The notes under the pieces are model-generated. The model made no database searches. It saw nothing but the letters and a program-made list of their open reading frames with translations, and was not told the origin of the DNA. Shown piece by piece: positions 41,890-51,481 of a stretch of DNA of 64,000 nucleotides. Each line of letters opens with the position of its first letter. The first letter of the stretch is position 1. Where the stretch lies: the NCBI RefSeq assembly GCF_013487865.1, contig NZ_CP047409.1, positions 124,001 through 188,000 of the forward strand. The letters are read 5' to 3'. Made by a program: the position numbers and the translations under genes. The DNA is from Lactobacillus johnsonii. Lineage in GTDB: Bacteria; Bacillota; Bacilli; Lactobacillales; Lactobacillaceae.

Positions 41890-42480
41890 ATGCAAGAAAA
41901 GAATTTGGAATTAGTAGATAAAATTATGACCGCTCTTCAAGGTGTCGAAGATCCAGAGTTGTTGATTGACGTAGTCAATCTAGGCTTGATTTATGGAATC
42001 GATATTGAAGGAGATCATGCAACAATTAAGATGACCCTAACTATTGTGGGATGTCCCTTATCTACATATCTACAAAACGCAATTGAACCAGCAGTTTTGT
42101 CTGTGCCAGAAATAAATAAGTGTGATATAAAGTTAGTTTGGTATCCAGTTTGGAATCCAGAGCGTATGACAGTAGCTGCTAAGAAACAATTAGGGATGCT
42201 TGATAATGAGCAAGCACTTGACCAAGAAAATGAAATTGAAGAGACAGAAGAAAAAGAGAAGATAATTGATTTCTCTGTTCCAATAAAGAAGCTGGCAGAA
42301 GAATATCCAGATTTTATTCAAATTATGTATGACTGCGGCTTTACAAGAATTAAAATCCCAGGTTTGTTGTCTACTGTAGGAAGAGTAATGACGATTCCAC
42401 TTGGTGCGCAGGCTATGAAGATTGACTTAGATAAAGTAAAGCAGGCGTTCGAGGATAAAGGCTACAAGGTGATTGATTAA
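41890..42480 (+). CDS. DUF59 (MIP18-like) - DUF1858 fusion protein
   Basis: 196 residues. The N-terminal part (residues 1-105: GVEDPELLIDVVNLGLIYG, then LTIVGCPLS) is a MIP18/SufT-like domain linked to iron-sulfur assembly. After an acidic linker, a DUF1858-type domain (residues of about 130-196) carries DFSVPIKKLAEEYP and LLSTVGRVMTIPLGA. Its stop overlaps the start of the next gene by 1 base. Proposed role: Fe-S or redox-linked adaptation, alongside nrdDG. Confidence 0.85.
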   Translation: MQEKNLELVDKIMTALQGVEDPELLIDVVNLGLIYGIDIEGDHATIKMTLTIVGCPLSTYLQNAIEPAVLSVPEINKCDIKLVWYPVWNPERMTVAAKKQLGMLDNEQALDQENEIEETEEKEKIIDFSVPIKKLAEEYPDFIQIMYDCGFTRIKIPGLLSTVGRVMTIPLGAQAMKIDLDKVKQAFEDKGYKVID

Positions 42481-43676
42481 TGAAAGAACTAGATAAAAAA
42501 CGACAACAAGCTATTTTAAAAATTTTAAATTTTATTCAAGACGGTGGAGAGCTTGAAGAAGCAAAGAAAATGTTTCAAGCTGCCTTTGATCAAGTTGATG
42601 TAGCCGAAATTACTGCGGCAGAAAGAGAATTAATTGCACAAGGTCTTGATCCAAGAAAAATTCAATATTTATGCAATGTTCATGCCGATGTTTTTAAGGG
42701 TAATATTAAGAAAAATAAGGAGAATTCTAAGTTTGAAAAACCAGGTCATCCTGTTCATACATTCAAGTTAGAGAATATTGTCCTTAAGTCATTAGTAAAT
42801 GACGCTTTACTGCTAGATTTAGCTAAGTGGGAAAAGGGAGATAACGGTGCACTCTCAAGATTAAGACAGGAGTTAAAAGACCTAACCAAAATTCATTATC
42901 ATTATGCTCGTAAGGAGACTTCAATGTTTCCCATCATGACTAAATATGGAATTACTGCACCACCGAAAGTTATGTGGGGTGTTGATGATAAAATCCGAAA
43001 ACTTATCAGTCAAGCTAATTTACTGATTAGCCAAAAAGATATTAATAAGGCTGAAGTGGCTAAGGTAATAAAAGAGACAGCACATGAAGTTCTTGAAATG
43101 ATTTTTAAAGAAGAAGAGATTATGTTGCCAATGATTGATGAGGTTGCTAGTGAAGAAGACTGGGGTAATGTCAAAAATGAGGAAGAGCAGATTGGTTACA
43201 CCTTGATTCAAAAACCAATGAATTGGAAACCTAAGGAAAAGACTAAAAATGATGGACCACTTTCTATCGATAAATTAAGTAGCTTAGCACTAAATTTTGC
43301 AGAAGGGAGCTTAAATTTAGAGCAATTATCTGCAATTTTGGATTTATTGCCCTTTGCAATAACTTTTATTGATGAAAATGATAAAGTAGCTTATTTTGGC
43401 GGAGGAGCCAATATTTTCCCTCATTCTAAAAATGCGATTGGCAATAGTGTTTATTCTTGTCATTTACCTGAGAGCATACCACGAGTTAAAAAGATTTTTG
43501 ACGATTTTCACCAAGGGAAAAAAGATAAGTATGAGTTTTGGTTTAAGCCAAGACATATGGGGCGGTACCTATACTTACAGTATTTTGCTGTGAGAAAAGA
43601 TAATAAATATTTGGGCTGTTTAGAAGTTGCTCAGGATGTTACCGATATTAGAAATTGGAAGACTGAAAAGAGATAA
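42480..43676 (+). CDS. DUF438 - hemerythrin-like - PAS protein
   Basis: 398 residues. A DUF438 start (to about 75) with LIAQGLDPRKIQYLCNVHADVF precedes a hemerythrin-like HHE domain (about 90-225), rich in metal-binding His/Glu (HYHYARKETSMFP and HEVLEMIFKEEEIMLP). A C-terminal PAS domain (about 285-395) begins LDLLPFAITFIDENDKVAYF. Such proteins are thought to sense oxygen or nitric oxide, or to protect against them. Coupled to the DUF59/DUF1858 gene. Confidence 0.87.
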   Translation: MKELDKKRQQAILKILNFIQDGGELEEAKKMFQAAFDQVDVAEITAAERELIAQGLDPRKIQYLCNVHADVFKGNIKKNKENSKFEKPGHPVHTFKLENIVLKSLVNDALLLDLAKWEKGDNGALSRLRQELKDLTKIHYHYARKETSMFPIMTKYGITAPPKVMWGVDDKIRKLISQANLLISQKDINKAEVAKVIKETAHEVLEMIFKEEEIMLPMIDEVASEEDWGNVKNEEEQIGYTLIQKPMNWKPKEKTKNDGPLSIDKLSSLALNFAEGSLNLEQLSAILDLLPFAITFIDENDKVAYFGGGANIFPHSKNAIGNSVYSCHLPESIPRVKKIFDDFHQGKKDKYEFWFKPRHMGRYLYLQYFAVRKDNKYLGCLEVAQDVTDIRNWKTEKR

Positions 43677-43679
43677 TTA

Positions 43680-43711
43680 GAAGACTCTACCTTGGGGAGG
43701 TAGAGTCTTTT
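43680..43711 (+). terminator. Terminator
   Basis: Stem AAGACTCTACC / GGTAGAGTCTT with T-run. Confidence 0.92.
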
Positions 43712-43780
43712 ACTGTCGTGCAAAAATGTTCATTAATTGCTAGACTGAATGTAAGAATATAGAAGAAAAGGGTGAGAAAT

Positions 43781-44998
43781 TTGCATAGTAAGGGAAATAT
43801 TCAACCAGATGATGAGATAAAGTTACATTGGCTTCTTTTAGGTGAGTTATTTACCTGGATTGGAGCCAGTTTTATTTGGCCACTAACTTCAGTCTATTTG
43901 AATAAAAGACTTCACGTTTCTTTGGCTATGATTGGAATAGTACTTTTATTTAATTGTTTAGCTAATATGCTTGGTTCATTTATTGCTGGCTGGGCATATG
44001 ATCATTTCAATCCATACTATTTAATTATTGCCGGTGCTGGCTTAGATGCCTTAGTACTATTTGGGATGGCCGCTAATCATACCTGGCCAATTTATTGGGT
44101 TTGGATGACTTTGACTGGTTTACTGGGCGGCTGGAATGGTGCGTTAATTAATTCAATTGCGACTAGCATCAAGTCTAAGCCAGGGCGGTATGTCTTTAAT
44201 ACAATTTATTTTGCACAAAATCTTGGTGTAGTATTAGGGACATTAATTGTAGGTTATATCTATGATTATTCAGTTACGATTTTATTTGTAATTGCGGCCA
44301 GTCTTTTTGTGATTGTAAGTATGAATACAGTCATTAATTATCGCCCGATTATTAAGTTTCATTTAGAAAGAAAAGCTCAGCAAAATAAAGATAGTAAAAA
44401 TAAGGCAACTCCGATGCCTGCTGCCAATCTAAAGCTGACTATTGGCTTTTTCACTACCCTAGCTGTAATTTGGTTGATGTATATGAACTGGGAATCTAAC
44501 CTTTCAGTTTATATGGTTTCTTTGGGAATACCTTTTCATTTATATAGTTTATTGTGGACAATTAACGCTGGTATTATTGTGATTGTTCAAGCATTTCTAA
44601 GTCGTTTTCCTAACACATTTAAGAACTTATTTCATCAAGTAGTATTTGGAGTTACTATGTTTGCTATTTCTTTTGTAACTTTAATTTTTTCAAAAGACTA
44701 TGCTCACTTTGTATTTTCAATGGTTACTTTAACTCTCGGTGAATCAACAGCAATGCCAGCGATGCCTGCCTATGTAAATGACTTGTCACCTGTCGATAGT
44801 AAAGGGAAATATCAAGGCTTAACAATTTCAACGTCGGCTGTTGGGAGAGCATTTGGACCGTTATTTGGAGGATTAGTTATTGATAAGTTTGGCTATATCA
44901 ATTTCTTTATTGTTGCTGCAGTTGGGATTTTTATGATGCTAGCAATTATTGTTCCCCTTCATACGAGATTAAGAGAAAAGTTGAAAATATTTAGGTAA
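43781..44998 (+). CDS. MFS transporter
   Basis: 405 residues from TTG at 43781, which has GGTGA at good spacing; a GTG at 43772 is possible. About 12 helices with a middle loop rich in Lys and Gln. The loop after helix 2 reads GWAYDHFNPYYLI. The family assignment is firm; the substrate is not. It may be a drug or peptide efflux pump of the YttB/MdrP type. Confidence 0.85.
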   Translation: MHSKGNIQPDDEIKLHWLLLGELFTWIGASFIWPLTSVYLNKRLHVSLAMIGIVLLFNCLANMLGSFIAGWAYDHFNPYYLIIAGAGLDALVLFGMAANHTWPIYWVWMTLTGLLGGWNGALINSIATSIKSKPGRYVFNTIYFAQNLGVVLGTLIVGYIYDYSVTILFVIAASLFVIVSMNTVINYRPIIKFHLERKAQQNKDSKNKATPMPAANLKLTIGFFTTLAVIWLMYMNWESNLSVYMVSLGIPFHLYSLLWTINAGIIVIVQAFLSRFPNTFKNLFHQVVFGVTMFAISFVTLIFSKDYAHFVFSMVTLTLGESTAMPAMPAYVNDLSPVDSKGKYQGLTISTSAVGRAFGPLFGGLVIDKFGYINFFIVAAVGIFMMLAIIVPLHTRLREKLKIFR

Positions 44999-45040
44999 AC
45001 TTTTACATGATTTTTCTTATTAAGTGAAAAGGTTTACAGA

Positions 45041-45085
45041 ATGAAAGCGATCTCTTATTTTTTTATGAAAGCGCCATCTTATAAT
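45041..45085 (+). promoter_or_regulatory. lacD promoter with two cre-like half sites
   Basis: ATGAAAGCGATCTCTTAT (45041) and ATGAAAGCGCCATCTTAT (45065) are 24 bases apart, each with the perfect cre half TGAAAGCG. TATAAT at 45080-45085 serves as -10. Carbon-source control is likely. Confidence 0.6.
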
Positions 45086-45118
45086 ATAAATGTGCGGTAA
45101 ATGAAAAGGAGATACACG

Positions 45119-46114
45119 ATGAGAAAGATTTCACCTGAAGTTGCAAAATATATGGATAATTTATCTAATGATGCTGGCGTAATCAGCGCATTAGACATTG
45201 ACCAAAGAGGATCATTAAAACGAATGTTAGCGGAGGCAGCAAATAAGCCTACTGATGAAACAACAATTGTTGATTTTAAGGAAGCTGTTTCTAGTGAGTT
45301 GACTCCATATGCTTCTGCCATTTTGACAGATCCGGAATATGGTCTTCCAGCAACTAAGGTTAGAGATAAGAATTGTGGTTTATTATTATCTTATGAAAAG
45401 ACCGGTTATGACACTACTGAACCAGGTAGAATGTGTGATTTAATTGCCGATCAATCAGCATTAAGAATTAAAAACGATGGTGCTGATGCAGTTAAGTTCT
45501 TACTTTACTACGATCCAGACGAAAGTGATGAAATTAACGATAAGAAGAAGGCTTTTGTTGAAAGAGTAGGGGCTGAAACTAAAGCAAATGGATTACCATT
45601 TTTCCTTGAATTATTAACTTATGATGGGAAAATTGATGATGCTAAAGGTGAGGAATACGCAAAGGTAAAACCTGAAAAAGTTTTTAAAACTATGCAAGAA
45701 TTCTCTAAGCCTCAATATGATGTAACAGTTCTTAAAGTTGAGATGCCATTTAATATTAAGTTTGTAGAAGGCTATAATGGCGACAACAATGTTGTTTATA
45801 CTCAAGAAGAAGCAAAGAAGTTATTGAAGAAACAATCCGATTTAACCGATTTACCATATATCTTTTTATCAGCTGGTGTAACTTCAGAAGAGTTCATTGC
45901 AGAGATTAAGATGGCTGAAGAAGCTGGTGCTGACTTTAATGGTGTTCTTTGCGGGCGTGCAACGTGGAAGCCAGCAATTAAGCCATTTGCTGCTGAAGGA
46001 GAAAAGCAAGGTAGAGAATGGCTTTCAACTGAAGGAAAGAAAAATATCGAAAACTTGAATGATGCCCTTAAAGATGCAAAATCATGGAAAGATAAGTTAG
46101 AAGTCGAAGAATAA
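45119..46114 (+). CDS. lacD: Tagatose 1,6-bisphosphate aldolase
   Basis: 331 residues from ATG at 45119 behind AAAGGAGA. LacD hallmarks: ISALDIDQRGSLKRML at the N-terminus, AILTDPEYGLPA, GADAVKFLLYYDPD and TVLKVEMPFN (Schiff-base Lys). It splits tagatose-1,6-bisphosphate to DHAP and glyceraldehyde-3-P. It could complete GalNAc breakdown begun by NagA and AgaS at 12-14 kb; it may also process fructose-1,6-bisphosphate. Confidence 0.93.
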   Translation: MRKISPEVAKYMDNLSNDAGVISALDIDQRGSLKRMLAEAANKPTDETTIVDFKEAVSSELTPYASAILTDPEYGLPATKVRDKNCGLLLSYEKTGYDTTEPGRMCDLIADQSALRIKNDGADAVKFLLYYDPDESDEINDKKKAFVERVGAETKANGLPFFLELLTYDGKIDDAKGEEYAKVKPEKVFKTMQEFSKPQYDVTVLKVEMPFNIKFVEGYNGDNNVVYTQEEAKKLLKKQSDLTDLPYIFLSAGVTSEEFIAEIKMAEEAGADFNGVLCGRATWKPAIKPFAAEGEKQGREWLSTEGKKNIENLNDALKDAKSWKDKLEVEE

Positions 46115-46137
46115 TAAATGAATTAACTATCGAAAAA

Positions 46138-46165
46138 CGAGGTCAGAATTGGCCTTGCTTTTTTG
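46138..46165 (+). terminator. Terminator of lacD
   Basis: Stem CGAGGTCA / TGGCCTTG with G-U pairs and six T. Confidence 0.7.
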
Positions 46166-46189
46166 CGTATACATGGGTTTAGGTATAAC

Positions 46190-46218
46190 TTGAAAAAGTA
46201 TTTTTAACGCAATAAAAT
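46190..46218 (+). promoter_or_regulatory. Promoter of the truncated LPXTG protein
   Basis: -35 TTGAAA, 17-base spacer, -10 TAAAAT. A ribosome site GGAGG (46239-46243) and ATG at 46251 follow, but the coding sequence behind the ATG is an insertion-sequence end. Confidence 0.65.
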
Positions 46219-46251
46219 AAAAAAGGAATTGTTAATTTGGAGGAAATGATA

Positions 46252-46310
46252 TGAACCCCGAAATTCGGACAAGAATTTCGAGGTTTTTATTATGTCTAAA
46301 TTATCTAAGC
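46252..46310 (+). mobile_element. IS3-family left-end scar
   Basis: TGAACCCCGAAATTCGGACA has the look of an IS3-family terminal repeat. It is followed by a self-complementary hairpin with T-run and an orfA-like start at 46292 (MSKLSKQDK). The element then ends abruptly where the coiled-coil frame begins. The right boundary is approximate (46305-46330). Confidence 0.6.
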
Positions 46311-48636
46311 AAGACAAAATGTTCAAAAAGTTCAAAACGCATTAAATGATATTAAGAAGACAAATGCGGATAACGAATCAGTTTTGTCTAAGAATCAAGC
46401 TGCTTTAGCTGAAAATAATCAAAAGATAGCAACTGTTAATAATAATCTTGCAGTGGCAAACAAGGTTGTAGTAGATGCTCAAAACAATGTTAATGCTAAA
46501 CGAAAGGCGCTGGCTGATGCTCAACAAGCTTTGAAAGAATTACAAGATCAAGTTGCTCAAGATCAAGCAAGCGGAGCAGCTGGTTTCTTTAAGGCAATTG
46601 CTGACAATAAAGATAATTCTGAAAGTTTAAGAGAAGATGCTCAAACTGCATATAACATCATCACTGGTCAACCAAATGCTTACCAAGATATTACTGTAGA
46701 ATGGGCTAAGAAGGCTGTTAAATTAGGCCAGGAAAACGACTCTACTTCATTAAGTAATATAGAAAAAGCTCTTGGATACTATCAACACTGGATGACATAT
46801 CGTGATAAGTATGGGTTAAGCCATCCATCAATTTCTTTGACAGCTGTGGCTATTGCCATGCTTAGCTCGGACTTTCAACATTACTCTGATGAATTTAATC
46901 ATCCTAGTTTATTAACTGCTAAATATGGTCCATTCTATGAAGACGAAGAAGATATATCAGCTGGAGAGGTTAACCCAATTGACAATTGGATGAGTGAAAA
47001 AGATGATATTGATAAATATATTAAAGAGCATCCAGATGCAGCTGCTTATAGTTTTGAAAGTACCCATCCTCTAACTCAAGATGAATGGGAAAAAGATGTT
47101 GACTTTTGGAATGACAAACCAGTATATATTGGGCACTATACTTCCATGATTAAACCAGATGCTAATTATGTTGGATTGGCTGGAAATGAATATGAGATTC
47201 AACCAATGATGAATAATGCAGATAGTATGGATGAAATTATATTTAATCCAATCAATGGAATAGATTTTAATAGTTACCAAAACTTAGTTCAATCCTACTT
47301 GAAAGATGTTAAGCAAGAAGATCAGTTAAACACCCTTAAAGCTAACGTAGCAACTGCAAATCAAAACCTAATTGCAGCACAAAATGCAGTTAAATCAGCA
47401 CAAAATAACGTTCAGAGTTTACAAGCTAACCTAGCAGAATTAAACAATGGTTCTACTAAGATCAATAAGGCAATTTCAGATACACAAGCTGCTCTTGCTA
47501 AAGGCCAAGAAAATCTTGAGTTTGAACAAAAACAATTAGATCAAGCAAATCAGACCTTAGCAGATGTTCAAGCTAAAGTTGGTATAAAAGCAAAAGCTTT
47601 GGAAGATGCTAAAGCTGCACAAGCTGAGGCAGCAGAAGCTGTAGCTCAAGCACAAAATGTGTTATCTGAAGCTACTGCTACTGTTAAGGCAAGTCAAGCC
47701 AAGGTTGATGCAGCACAAAATAATGTTCAAGCTAAAGATAATAATTTAAAGAGTGCTCAAGCTGCTTTGGATTCATTGAATCAAACTTTGAACAATTTAG
47801 AGAATGCACAATCAAACCTTTCTGCTGCTCAAACAGCTTTGAATAAGGCAAACGATGACGTAACTGCTGCTAATAAGGCAGTTAAAGCTCAACAATTAAT
47901 TTTAGATACTTTGAAGGAATCTAGATCTAAAGCTGATGTACAAGTTACAAACGCATCAGAAGAACTTAAGAAGGCGGAAGCAGAATTAGCTGCTGAACAA
48001 AGTAAGCTTGAAGATGCTAAGGCAAGATTAGACGCATTTAATAAGAAAGAAACAGAAAACAGCCATAAAGAAACTTCCAATCCTGAAAAACCTGTAACCC
48101 CAACCAACAAGCCTGACACTAGTCATGTTGTAAAACCTTCAGATACAACTGATGCAAATAGTACTGTAAAGCCAACAGATAAGCCGGATTCAAATAGTGA
48201 AGCATCAACAACTAATTCATCTGAAACTACTACAACTGCTACTGAATCAGATGTAAAGGATACTGATACTGTAAAAGAAAATGCTAAGGCTGATCTTAAG
48301 ACTAACAATAAGTCTGAAGAAAAATCATCTACTGTTAAGATTGTTGATAATAGTGATAGTTCAGCCGTATCAGTTGTCTTAACCGATTCAAATACTCTAG
48401 TTAAGACCTTTGGAGAAAAGACAGTTAACGGTACTACTTACTACAAAGTTAGTGCAAATCGTTGGGTTAAAGCTGATAAAGCCCATGTAGTTGCTGTAAC
48501 TGGTAATGTAACTACTAATAAATTGCCACAAACTGGTGCAAAGAATGAACTAATTGCAGCTCTTTCTGGATTAGCAGTCGCAGGTACTAGTTTGGTTAGT
48601 TACTTTGGCATTAACCGTAAAAAAAAGAATAATTAA
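46309..48636 (+). pseudogene. LPXTG surface protein, SEC10/PgrA-like, lacking signal peptide
   Basis: The open frame starts after a stop at 46306 and has no ATG near; TTG at 46384 has no ribosome site. From there 750 residues remain: coiled coil, a central globular region (about residues 65-300) of SEC10/PgrA type with W, DP and GxH features, a long Ala/Gln coiled coil (to about 560), a Pro/Ser/Thr/Asp linker, a SLAP-like repeat (NGTTYYKVSANRWVKADKAH) and a sortase signal LPQTGAKNE with hydrophobic and basic tail. Without a signal peptide it cannot be exported. The cause appears to be the IS3-type scar. Confidence 0.8.
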
Positions 48637-48657
48637 TTTATAAAATTATAGATCGAT

Positions 48658-48710
48658 AAAAAAGAGTTGATAGATCAACGTTGAAAAACGAAGATCCTCA
48701 ACTCTTTTTT
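48658..48710 (+). terminator. Terminator
   Basis: Stem AAAAAAGAGTTGA / TCAACTCTTTTTT around a 27-base loop, behind the LPXTG gene; also fits the relic on minus. Confidence 0.85.
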
Positions 48711-48897
48711 ATTGTCTAGCAAAACCGGTTCTAACTGAATATGCATCTGAGAAAATACGGATCATGATTTGTAAGGGTAATCGAGAGCGCACTTCATAAT
48801 CAGGAAAATAGTTGGTTTTTGACATGTAGCCCATAAAAGTCAATGTCGAAAGTGAAGCAAGTTGTCCATTAGGATTAGTGGTAAAGGATAGTAAAAT
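48709..48897 (-). pseudogene. 3' fragment of an RpiR/MurR-type regulator
   Basis: Minus-strand translation from 48897 reads ILLSFTTNPNGQLASLSTL, then SKTNYFPDYEVRSRLPLQIM and IRIFSDAYSVRTGFARQ with a stop. This resembles the end of the SIS domain of RpiR-family regulators. About 60 codons remain; the N-terminal HTH and most of SIS are gone. The break is at about 48897. Confidence 0.6.
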
Positions 48898-49015
48898 TCA
48901 TTTACAATATTTGTCTAATACGGCTAAATTACTTACTTACCAATATTTTATTGAAAAATTGAAACAAACTAAGACACCAAAAGAGATTAAGGCATTATTC
49001 GTATCTGAGTCTTAG
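48893..49015 (+). pseudogene. 3' fragment of an unrecognised gene
   Basis: Open frame without start: LQYLSNTAKLLTYQYFIEKL, then TKTPKEIKALFVSES and stop. The 5' end is missing at the same place where the RpiR relic breaks, as expected of a rearrangement joint. A terminator follows (49050). The rest of this 445-base gene-free stretch shows nothing else. Confidence 0.4.
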
Positions 49016-49049
49016 ACGCTTAACTATTAAGTAAACTAACAGACTAATT

Positions 49050-49108
49050 AAACCTAAACTCAATCCTATTAAAGATAATTTTAAATTAGGATTGGATTTA
49101 GGTTTTTT
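49050..49108. terminator. Terminator shared with the end of the secreted protein gene
   Basis: Stem AAACCTAAACTCAATCCTA / TAGGATTGGATTTAGGTTT with one shifted pair; six T on plus. It overlaps the last codons of the minus-strand gene. Confidence 0.8.
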
Positions 49109-49896
49109 ATTATTTTTTTAGAAGTATGTTTTATATTATTTTGGTAAACTTTTTTTGAATGTGATTGATAATTTGATTCATTTACGTAAGAAGAATTTGT
49201 GGAGGAAAGCTTATCAACTGAGTGATTATAATTTTCTTCTTTTATTTTATTGGGATCATAGCCAAAGTATTTTTTTAATAGATAAAGAGTGTGATAATAA
49301 TTGATTGCTTTATCGGAAGAAAGAGGATGACCTAGAAAAGCCATATAGGTATGATACAGATCATGAAGATCAGGATTTCCATGATCATCTATGCGTAAAC
49401 CATCTTCATTAAATTTAGGATTGGAAGTATCTTTTTCTGTATGTGTATTTTTGGAATGGTTTGTTGCTTCTTGTCTTTTTTTATAAGTTTCAGAGGTGGT
49501 TTTAACCATAGTCCATTTAATTTCAGTTACTCCACTTTTATTTTTCCAATCTACTGGAAGCATAGCCGATGGATTACCAACAAAAGTATAACCATCAATA
49601 TGAATTGGATTAATACCACCCTCATCAAACATTCTATGGGGACTATCAGTATAACCGACTTGAGTAGATAATAAAAATCTTCCTAGATATTCATTGGTAT
49701 CTTGATCGTATACTTTTGCATAAATCTTCTGTACGCTACGTTCGTGTGTTGAAGATGTTTGAGTTTCTTGAGCTGAATTTGTATCTTCAGCATATACAGT
49801 TACACCAGAAAATATACTTAAAGAAGCTATCAAAAGTATGATTGAATAAAATATTTTATCTATATGGATTTTGGGTGGTGAAATAAATTTTTTCAT
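49081..49896 (-). CDS. Secreted protein of unknown function
   Basis: 271 residues. A signal peptide of about 36 residues ends at VTVYAED. Residues of about 55-135 form a beta-rich domain (IYAKVYDQDTNEYLGRFLLS, then SGVTEIKWTMVKT) that recalls MucBP-type modules. The C-terminal half is polar, rich in Asn, His and Lys, without a wall-anchor motif. The start has a GGAGAAAAG-like ribosome site. No close family recognised. Confidence 0.75.
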   Translation of the reverse strand: MKKFISPPKIHIDKIFYSIILLIASLSIFSGVTVYAEDTNSAQETQTSSTHERSVQKIYAKVYDQDTNEYLGRFLLSTQVGYTDSPHRMFDEGGINPIHIDGYTFVGNPSAMLPVDWKNKSGVTEIKWTMVKTTSETYKKRQEATNHSKNTHTEKDTSNPKFNEDGLRIDDHGNPDLHDLYHTYMAFLGHPLSSDKAINYYHTLYLLKKYFGYDPNKIKEENYNHSVDKLSSTNSSYVNESNYQSHSKKVYQNNIKHTSKKIIKNLNPILI

Positions 49897-50016
49897 AATC
49901 TTTTCTCCATTTATTTGTGATGTAATTCATAACTCTATTATCCAAGAATGAGTAAAAAAAGACTAGAATGAAATATGAGAGATACAGCCTATTTATGAGA
50001 AAAAGGAAGATTAAAA

Positions 50017-51387
50017 ATGGCTAAAAAGGTTTCACCACGCATAGTATTGGCTATCTTATCCGCAGGGATGCTATCGTTTTTAGGAATTTTAGATGAAACA
50101 GCTACAACGGTTACTTTTCCTATTCTAACTAGAGAATTTGCAGTTACAACTGATCAAGTGCAATGGGTAAATACCCTTGTATTATTAGTAATTGCAACAA
50201 TTGTACCAATTAGTTCCCAGATTAGATTAAGGATATCAACTAAACATATTTTTATCTTAGGTGTTTTATTGTTTGCTTTAGGATTGATAATTGATATTAT
50301 TACGCCGCGCTTTGATTTATTACTGCTAGGACGTGCGTTACAAGGTGTTGGTACTGGAATTGGATTACCGCTAATGTACAATATTATTTTAACGGAAGTG
50401 CCTAAAGAAAGAATTGGCTTTATGATGGGAATCGGAACAATGATTACTGCGTGTGCAGTTGCCTTTGGACCAGTTTTTGGCGGAACTATAACTGATATTT
50501 TAAATTGGCGTTGGATCTTTATTATCTCATTAGTTTTAATTTTAATTAGTTTACTAACGGGAACGTATTCAATTGAACAAATTAATTCATTGCAAAATGT
50601 AAAGATTAAGTATGGGCAGTGGTTTTCACTAGCTCTAGCTTTAGTATGTCTCATGTTAGGCTTTACTCAAATAGCAAAGTATCAGTTTTTGTCAATTCAA
50701 GTTGCTGGATTTTTAGCATTAGGTATTATTAGTTTGTTAATTTGGATAAAGATATCTTGGTCGGATAAAAATGCGCTTATTAGCCCGCAACTATTTGAAA
50801 ATTTCAATTTTAGTATGCAATTAATTGCCTATTGTTTTGCCAAAATTGCTACGTTAGCGTTAGGTTTTATTTTTCCTATTTATGTGCAAACTGTTAATCA
50901 TGGATCAGTATCTCTTGCTGGCTGGATAACCTTTCCCGGAGCAATAATTAATGCGCTAATGGCAGCTTTAGCTGGCAAACTACTTGATAAAAAAGGAGCA
51001 AGACTACCAATTATTATTGGTGTGTGCGCCAGTTTGATTAGTTTGATTTTGATGAATTTATTAGCGCCACTTAGCAATTTAGAAATTGTCTTCTTGTATA
51101 TTCTTTATTATGGTGGCTATGGGATGTGCTTTGGCAGTTTATTGACTAGTGGCTTACTTAATTTAGGTAAAGATAATCATGCTCAAGGTAATGCTATTTT
51201 TAATACGCTGCAACAGTTTTCTGGCGCACTGGGAACGACACTTGCTGGTACAATGATTGCCTTGGCACAAAATCAAAACTATAAAAATAGTACAGCAATT
51301 GGATCCAAATGGGCTTTTATGATCTTGCTAGTTCTGATAATTATTAATTTGCTTCTGACAATTGTCTTTGTACCAAAGAAAAAATAA
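50017..51387 (+). CDS. DHA2-family MFS drug transporter
   Basis: 456 residues with about 14 helices, the DHA2 (EmrB/QacA) layout. LDETATTVTFPILTREF in helix 1 corresponds to the conserved LD-TIVNVALP motif, LLGRALQGVGTGIGLPL to motif C region 4, and FGPVFGGTITDILNWRWIF to the antiporter motif. Likely exports cationic or lipophilic compounds by proton exchange. Confidence 0.9.
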   Translation: MAKKVSPRIVLAILSAGMLSFLGILDETATTVTFPILTREFAVTTDQVQWVNTLVLLVIATIVPISSQIRLRISTKHIFILGVLLFALGLIIDIITPRFDLLLLGRALQGVGTGIGLPLMYNIILTEVPKERIGFMMGIGTMITACAVAFGPVFGGTITDILNWRWIFIISLVLILISLLTGTYSIEQINSLQNVKIKYGQWFSLALALVCLMLGFTQIAKYQFLSIQVAGFLALGIISLLIWIKISWSDKNALISPQLFENFNFSMQLIAYCFAKIATLALGFIFPIYVQTVNHGSVSLAGWITFPGAIINALMAALAGKLLDKKGARLPIIIGVCASLISLILMNLLAPLSNLEIVFLYILYYGGYGMCFGSLLTSGLLNLGKDNHAQGNAIFNTLQQFSGALGTTLAGTMIALAQNQNYKNSTAIGSKWAFMILLVLIIINLLLTIVFVPKKK

Positions 51388-51481
51388 AGATAAAAAATTA
51401 TATTTTTAATAATAGACTAAAAATTTTAATAATGATATCATTTAGTTAATTACTTATGAATTACAAGGAGGAATTTTATTA

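Noticed and set aside
46384-48636. Treating the coiled-coil LPXTG protein as an intact gene starting at TTG 46384
   Set aside because: No ribosome site, no signal peptide although a sortase signal is present, and the frame is open further upstream to 46309. A truncated gene explains all of this better.
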